Source: Isohypsibius dastychi
Taxonomy: Eukaryota > Tardigrada > Eutardigrada > Parachela > Isohypsibiidae
Assembly (NCBI GenBank): GCA_034696485.1
Contig: JAQIWT010000999.1
Coordinates: forward strand, 1 to 13,172
Direction of reading: 5' to 3'
Length of the DNA: 13,172 bases
Position numbers and translations under genes: made by a program. Shown here piece by piece: positions 8,838 through 13,172 of the stretch; the stretch's first letter is position 1; every line of letters starts with the position of its first letter. The notes beneath the pieces are model-generated. The model did no database searches, was not told where the DNA came from, and saw only the letters and a list, made by a program, of their open reading frames with translations.

Positions 8838-9432
8838 AATGCTAACGATAAAATTAGATGTACACTGTAATTACAAAATTATGAAATAACGGAACAAACA
8901 TCCGAAACAAAAGTTCCATCATTTATGGAAATGCTCTGTATCGGCGGCTCCATGATACTAGACATAAACAGGTCATATTGTGCTTCAAGCAGAGAATCGA
9001 ACCATTAATGGACGCCCCATGAAAAAACGGCAGTTTGGCTGTCAGTTTTTTTGATTAAGTAGATATATTTCTCGTCATAAGTCCGCTGATGGTTTTGTTT
9101 TCCAATTCCACACCCCAGCCTCCCATCCTGTTAATCCCGTAAAATGTCGTAACTGATCTCGCGAGACCGCTGGCGATGTTGCGTGAAATCGTGTTAAATT
9201 GCAATTAAAATGCAGATATTTCACCCTTCACAGTTTTCATGCGGAATCGTGGAACGATTATAAGTTTTTTTGATGAAAAGTAGTAATTCAAGAGCCCTGC
9301 CGTTCTGGAAACCAAGGGAGTCCCTCGCATAAAAGCAGGTCCGTCCGCATAGAGTCGGGCTTTTTAGATGGATCGGGTTATCATTTTCACTTTGTAATTT
9401 CCATTTGATGTTCGAGATCAATAATACAAAAA
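8838..9432. other. Non-coding stretch
   Basis: No convincing coding segment on either strand. It follows the TAA at 8837, or forms part of a 1,083-nt intron if the GTAAGC donor at 8805 is used to reach the exon at 9888. It contains a perfect 10-bp palindrome, TCTCGCGAGA, at 9157-9166. Confidence 0.5.
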
Positions 9433-9630
9433 TCAAAAGGCTCCCAATCTGGCGCTGGGAGCGAAGGATAATTTCTTAATAATCTCCGATGCAGCGTCCG
9501 CTGCCTCAATTCCCACAGCTGTCACCGCTTTTGTGCGACTTGACAAAGTAATCTTTTCCGCTTTTCCCCAATGTGATGCATAACGGGTCTTCAAAGAATG
9601 TGGGTGTTCTGTTAGATCACAAAGAGTCTT
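9433..9630 (-). CDS. Candidate terminal exon of an unrecognised minus-strand gene
   Basis: On the minus strand an acceptor TTTCCATCACAG is followed from 9630 by 65 open codons ending in TGA at 9433-9435. The product looks like real protein, mixing charged and small residues with a predicted amphipathic helix near its end (TAVGIEAADAASEIIKKL). It has no in-frame ATG near its start, so it should be a last exon. One possible upstream donor (TATTTC|GTAGGA) gives a 61-nt intron and leads into a tiny exon after a TTTTCCAG acceptor, but nothing beyond that was found. The run EKITLSSRTKAVTAVGIEA vaguely recalls Alba-type nucleic-acid-binding proteins; this is a weak impression, not an identification. 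Confidence 0.35.
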   Translation of the reverse strand, partial: KTLCDLTEHPHSLKTRYASHWGKAEKITLSSRTKAVTAVGIEAADAASEIIKKLSFAPSARLGAF

Positions 9631-9887
9631 CTGTGATGGAAAGCTATCCAACAAAACACGCGCTCACTTTTATTGTTTCAAGGTTTCCTACGAAATAATA
9701 CCTAATTTTCTGCTGGAAAAGTTGTTGTTATTTGTTAGCCCAACTACCCCATAAAACTAAATACAAAGTCAGATAAAGAGTTATCTGAAATTTATATATT
9801 TTGTACTTCTTAATCCATAATTACATTATGCCCGTTTTGATCTTTGAATTATTCCGCTTTATTCAAACGGCTTTGTCTTTATTTCAG

Positions 9888-10251
9888 GATGAAGAGAACT
9901 TGATAATTAACGGAGACGACGTTATGTATTTGCTGAGCGATGACAAAGAGTCGGAAAAGGAGGATCTCATGTTTTCACAGGCATTATTTCATGATTGTGA
10001 ATGTGACTGCTATCGGCATCCTCCTGTTTGTAATGCCCTTGTACATTGAAGGCTTCTTCTGGTTTTTTCAGTATTTTGAAAGATGGGCGAATAAATTTAC
10101 CACATTAGAAGATTTTTTTGTCGCTTCAGTGGCTGAACGAGATAATGTAATATCTGGGAAACCGATCGAATTCCCATCATACATCGCACCACTCCCTTTT
10201 TACTGTAGTGAAACTTGTAGTTACTGTGTAGTTTGGTTTTCATTTGCATAG
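9888..10251 (+). CDS. Candidate exons of a membrane protein, unrecognised
   Basis: After a strong acceptor (TTTATTTCAG, ending 9887) the exon 9888-9925 reads DEENLIINGDDV. A GTATTT donor and a 55-nt intron lead to TTTTCACAG at 9980. The next exon continues in phase HYFMIVNVTAIGILLFV... and FFWFFQYFERWANKF, a long hydrophobic helix, open to a TAG at 10249. A donor AAT|GTAATA at 10147 could end it earlier. Without the intron, an ATG at 9940 gives a 103-residue protein with a basic N-terminus (MTKSRKRR) and the same helix. The exon could be the second membrane segment of the gene to the left, joined from the 8805 donor in phase, or a separate gene. No family is recognised. Confidence 0.35.
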
Positions 10252-10632
10252 AAACGAGAGTACATATAGGGCATAAATTATTCATGCACTCGTATTCGTC
10301 ACTGCTTGTGAGCTAAGAATCGATATTACGAAGGTACTAACTATCATTCGCAGACTGCAAGATATATGCCTTTATACTTTTAAATTCATCCGATAAACTT
10401 TTTTAGAGATTTTCACTAGCTATTTAGTAATCAGAATCATCTGAGTTGGAAAAAGCCACTATTGATGTAGTTTACAATTCTACAAAACCCATATCGCTCC
10501 AGTTGTTGAACCGAATGACCATCATTCGGCGCACGCTTTACTGCAGCTAATTATCTACAAAAGGCATAATCTTAATTTACTTTGTCACGCGTTTGGGATC
10601 TCAGGAGAGTAGGGCATGAAGCGTAATCAAGC
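10252..10632. other. No supported feature
   Basis: AT-rich sequence. One plus-strand frame near 10490-10610 stays open (HALLQLIIYKRHNLNLLCHAF) around a TTTACTGCAG acceptor-like site, but no matching donor was found. Confidence 0.4.
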
Positions 10633-11047
10633 ATGCAAATTCCGTGGAAATTTCTCTGGGCTGCTCATTTGAAAACCGCGAACTTCACACGCTTGCGAGA
10701 GCATCTTTTAAAGCCATTTTGGCTCGCATTAACAATATTATTTGATCGCATTACTGCCGGGTGGAAGAAAAAAGCGCAGTTCGAGCAAGCATGAAGTCGC
10801 GAGATGTCAGCAGGTCGTTGATTCAATTTCTTTATCACCAGCACATTTTACCACAACTCCATCATTTAGAAATTACCCGGTGCGAGTCAGAAATATATCC
10901 AAGTTTCGTCAAATATTACGTGACATAAAAACATACCTCTGCAGTCCGCACCCAGAGACCAACGTTAAACTGAAGCAAAAACAATTGAGTCGGAGCGGAA
11001 GAAATAAAAGAACTAAAACGGAAGACGTCCCATATACTACGACATAA
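10633..11047 (+). CDS. Candidate coding region, possibly a C-terminal tail exon
   Basis: Two plus-strand frames are open here. One starts with ATG at 10633 and runs 53 codons to a TGA at 10792-10794 (MQIPWKFLWAAHLKTANFTR..., then PFWLALTILFDRITAGWKKK), a hydrophobic then basic product. The other follows an acceptor TTTATCACCAG (ending 10841) and reads 68 codons to a TAA at 11045-11047. It is strongly basic and hydrophilic (VRNISKFRQILRDIKTYL, then SRSGRNKRTKTEDV), as the cytosolic tail of a membrane protein would be. I found no splice that clearly joins the two or links them to the hydrophobic exon at 9981. Function unknown. Confidence 0.3.
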
Positions 11048-11173
11048 ACAAAGGATAAGTTTCTCATAAGGGATAATCAATAATCTGGACCATCAAAAGG
11101 GCAATTTTGGTCCGAACCGAATGCGGCAATGCACCGCAACAAAAGCCGCTGGACCTGGTCAGCCTTTTCCGAA

Positions 11174-12470
11174 TCATGGCAAATAAAAGCGGACGAGTTT
11201 TCCCAACACCTTGCACTTTGGACACTTGATATATCCGGCCACAGGAGGAAGCCAAGTTGCAGGCATTTCTTCCGGTGATTCCGGCTTTTTTTGCTTCAGC
11301 AACGTAGCGCAACCGTCACAGGCCTGAAACCGCATTACATGGATGATTAATGAGTTGAACTTGGGTTTGAGTAACAACTCATTTGCACCGAAGAAAACGA
11401 AGAACGAGTGCGTGAGTCGAGACTCTTTCAGGCTTCCAGCTTCGATCAAAAACCAGCCACATTTACCATTCGGACAAAACTTAATTTCATATTGAATACT
11501 TACAGACAAGAGCAATCTGTTCATCTTACCACAACATGATTACAAGGCGTGTAAAGATGGGTGCATGATTTGTCCATGCAAATCATACAGAGGTGTCTAG
11601 CAACTTCCGCTTGGCTATCTCGGTGCGCCAACTTGGTTTTCTCCAGTTCAGCTGCCGGAAATAAGAGTTTTGACCACACGACTATTCCAAAAAATGAACA
11701 GCCATTTTACCTGACAACCTTCGCACTTGGCCAGTCAGGTTTTCTGTATCATGTCTTCGTAGCCAAATCTCATCCGGTAAAAGCAGGCCCCCATTGGCAG
11801 CAGAGATGTTTTTTGCACGGAAAATCCTCTCCTAGATGAGCAGTAAAATAACATCTCTGCAACCTTATGTGAATTTCATTTTTTACCAAAGTAACGCTAG
11901 CTTCCAGGTCGAAGCGCACTTCCTGTCCTTCAGCCAAGGTCAAGAATGGGACGCTGGTTCGTCCAGAAGGAACAGCCACTCGATCGACCCCGATGTCTTT
12001 CTGCAGTTCAAGACAGATGAGTGTTACATTGATAATAAGGTAGATTCACACGGGTGAGCCCACCACGACAAGATGCTGGACTTACTCCGGAGAAGAAGAC
12101 ATCAACAGTGATGCCGTCCACTTCACAAACAATGAAACCATATGCTGGGAATACGACATAAGACCTCATTTTTCCAATGACGTCGCGTTCTGCAAATAAA
12201 GTAGCATATTAGAACATACGGAAACAAGATGGGGGTATGATCACAAAGTAGGTCAACTGATGTCATCGGTGAAAAAAAGAAAAGCAGCCTACGCATAAGC
12301 AGGAAAGAAGCTGGGTCGATCTTCGGAGGACGGTTCCTTGCTTTCCCGGCCCCGACGCTTCCTGAATCGGTGTCAGCAGGATTTCCGCTCACGGGCACTG
12401 GACGAACTCTTCGAGGTCCTTCTCCCAGGAAGCTGGAGCGAACCCTGGGGATGTTGGGAATTTCAGACAT
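11174..12470 (-). CDS. Cold-shock-domain-like and RING finger protein (putative RNA-linked E3 ubiquitin ligase)
   Basis: The exons on the minus strand are 12470-12293, 12189-12086, 12000-11887, 11831-11711, 11651-11530 and 11323-11174; introns are 103, 85, 55, 59 and 206 nt, all GT-AG and in phase, giving 262 residues. Residues 1-58 are Pro/Arg/Ser-rich and probably disordered. Residues about 62-148 resemble a cold-shock domain: GKMRSY, then YGFI (76-79), DVFF (89-92), LAEGQEVRFDLEA, and an Ala-Ala-Asn at the end, in the order seen in Y-box proteins. The aromatic RNA-contact positions are only partly kept. A short helical linker (AELEKTKLAHRDSQ) leads to a C-terminal RING. Its ligands C194-x2-C197-x11-C209-x-H211-x3-C215-x2-C218-x28-C247-x2-C250 match C3HC4 spacing, so E2-dependent ubiquitin ligase activity is expected. 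The cold-shock call is my inference from the motif order; the RING is clear. The gene is divergent from the TTC8-like gene. Confidence 0.85.
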
Positions 12471-12603
12471 CTTGTGGCGAAACCACGGTCGGCTCACGCA
12501 ATTCCAGATTTCACGATACTGAAGTTGCACGACAATTCCGTGTGGTGCAGAATATGGAGAAAAGCTCACTTTCGGAGACCTTCGTGATTGTTTTTACAAT
12601 GGG

Positions 12604-12624
12604 GACTTGAGACTTGAGACTTGA
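12604..12624. repeat. Tandem repeat, 3 copies of a 7-mer
   Basis: Three perfect copies of GACTTGA followed by a purine-rich stretch. It lies about 130 nt upstream of the RING gene's start codon, inside its probable 5' UTR or promoter. Confidence 0.9.
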
Positions 12625-12772
12625 GAGCTGACGAGAGACAGAGGGAGAATGCGATCATCGAAACGAATCGAACCAAAACAGCAACAAAAGAGGGGGATGG
12701 GATGGGGTAAGTAGTAACTTGGAAATCAAGGGTACCCCCTTATCACCTGGCTCGAATCCTCGAAATCGTAAG

Positions 12773-12786
12773 TCAGGTCAGGTCAG
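12773..12786. repeat. Short TCAGG tandem repeat containing overlapping AGGTCA-type half-sites
   Basis: TCAGGTCAGGTCAG is nearly three copies of TCAGG and therefore contains AGGTCA, the consensus nuclear-receptor half-site, twice overlapping by one base (12775-12780 and part of the next). Overlapping half-sites cannot bind a standard dimer, so this may be coincidence. Confidence 0.6.
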
Positions 12787-13097
12787 ATCATCATGCTTGA
12801 TAATATCGATCATGTCGTTGACATATTTCTGCAGGTGTACTGTACCATATTCATACTGTACTTTAACAGATAGCCTTCAAAAACTGCCTGCTGTATTTTC
12901 TCGTTAGATCCGAGGAAAAACCGACTTAGTTAAAAGGTGTGTGAGTTTGCAGCTGTGAGTGTTTGAGTTTGTGTTCGGATGATTTTTCAAAAGGTCATTT
13001 TATTGGTCTGATTTGCATTCTGGTGATTGATGGTCTCGGCCAGCTAGCAAACCGCTAGCAGTAAAAAACTTTATTCTACAGGGCTTGTGGAGTGGAA

Positions 13098-13172
13098 ATG
13101 GATCCCATGTACGTTGCGCTGCGTCTGTTTGAGCAACGAAAGTATTCAGAGGTCGCCAAAATCACAACATCA
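13098..13172 (+). CDS. Probable BBS8/TTC8 orthologue, N-terminal fragment
   Basis: Only the first 25 codons fall in the window: MDPMYVALRLFEQRKYSEV and six more residues. The pattern of an acidic start, then a helix of the form xLALxLFxxRKYxE, resembles the opening of TTC8/BBS8, a tetratricopeptide-repeat subunit of the BBSome that moves membrane proteins in and out of cilia. Such a short piece could equally open another TPR protein, for example an anaphase-promoting complex subunit. The start is supported by an acceptor (TTTATTCTACAG, AG at 13080-13081) 16 nt upstream, which fits a trans-spliced or very short 5' UTR. The gene continues past the window. Confidence 0.5.
   Translation, partial: MDPMYVALRLFEQRKYSEVAKITTS

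Larger units (their letters stand above)
12471..13081. promoter_or_regulatory. Intergenic region between two divergent genes
   Basis: This should hold the promoters of the minus-strand RING gene and of the plus-strand TTC8-like gene. I see no coding exon. It contains two short tandem repeats (listed separately). No sequence close to the RFX/DAF-19 X-box, common before ciliary genes, was found by eye in the 250 nt before the last gene. It ends in an acceptor, TTTATTCTACAG, 16 nt before the next ATG. Confidence 0.6.

Noticed and set aside
11064-11312. 82-codon minus-strand frame overlapping the RING gene's last exon
   Set aside because: It overlaps the RING exon in another frame and lacks any motif; the RING frame with its Cys pairs explains the region.
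12338-12610. 90-codon plus-strand frame over the RING gene's first exon
   Set aside because: It is antisense to a spliced exon that continues in phase into the cold-shock-like domain.
12748-12765. tRNA-like B box (GGCTCGAATCC)
   Set aside because: Only the loop resembles a tRNA. The T-stem does not pair beyond two bases, and no A box, anticodon arm or acceptor stem could be built around it.

Overview
This is nuclear DNA from a compact animal genome, most likely a nematode; another ecdysozoan such as a tardigrade is not excluded. Every gene I can read is split by introns. About half the introns are only 54-64 nt long, with GT(A/G)AG-type donors and TTTCAG-type acceptors. Two genes have a strong 3' splice acceptor only 12-16 nt before the start codon, as trans-spliced nematode mRNAs do. 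The troponin I reading also looks nematode-like. This placement is inferred from protein signatures and gene structure, not from a database search.

Layout, left to right. (1) 22-2039, +: the 3' part of a nuclear hormone receptor, from the second zinc finger of the DNA-binding domain through a long Ser-rich hinge to the ligand-binding domain. (2) 2040-3622: mostly non-coding, with a weak candidate for a small basic protein on the minus strand (2625-3009). (3) 3623-4784, +: a complete six-exon troponin I gene whose first intron uses a GC donor. (4) 5347-6129, -: a complete four-exon SNX3/SNX12-type sorting nexin, convergent with troponin I. (5) About 6130-11050: a difficult stretch I could not match to any family. 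It holds several splice-consistent coding segments on the plus strand, including an N-glycosylated ectodomain, a transmembrane helix and more hydrophobic exons, and one minus-strand terminal-exon candidate at 9433-9630. (6) 11174-12470, -: a complete six-exon gene joining a degenerate cold-shock-like domain to a C-terminal C3HC4 RING finger, an unusual combination. (7) 12471-13097: the intergenic region between that gene and the divergent last gene, with short tandem repeats. (8) 13098 to the end, +: the first 25 codons of a gene whose N-terminus resembles the BBSome subunit BBS8/TTC8.

The recognised genes belong to different processes: transcription control, muscle contraction, endosomal retrieval, RNA binding or ubiquitylation, and ciliary transport. 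Nothing indicates an operon with one function, and I see no mobile element, rRNA, tRNA or CRISPR. The observations most worth following are the cold-shock/RING protein and the unrecognised membrane-protein locus, which appears able to make a soluble or a membrane-anchored product. All exon boundaries were worked out by hand from splice consensus and phase.
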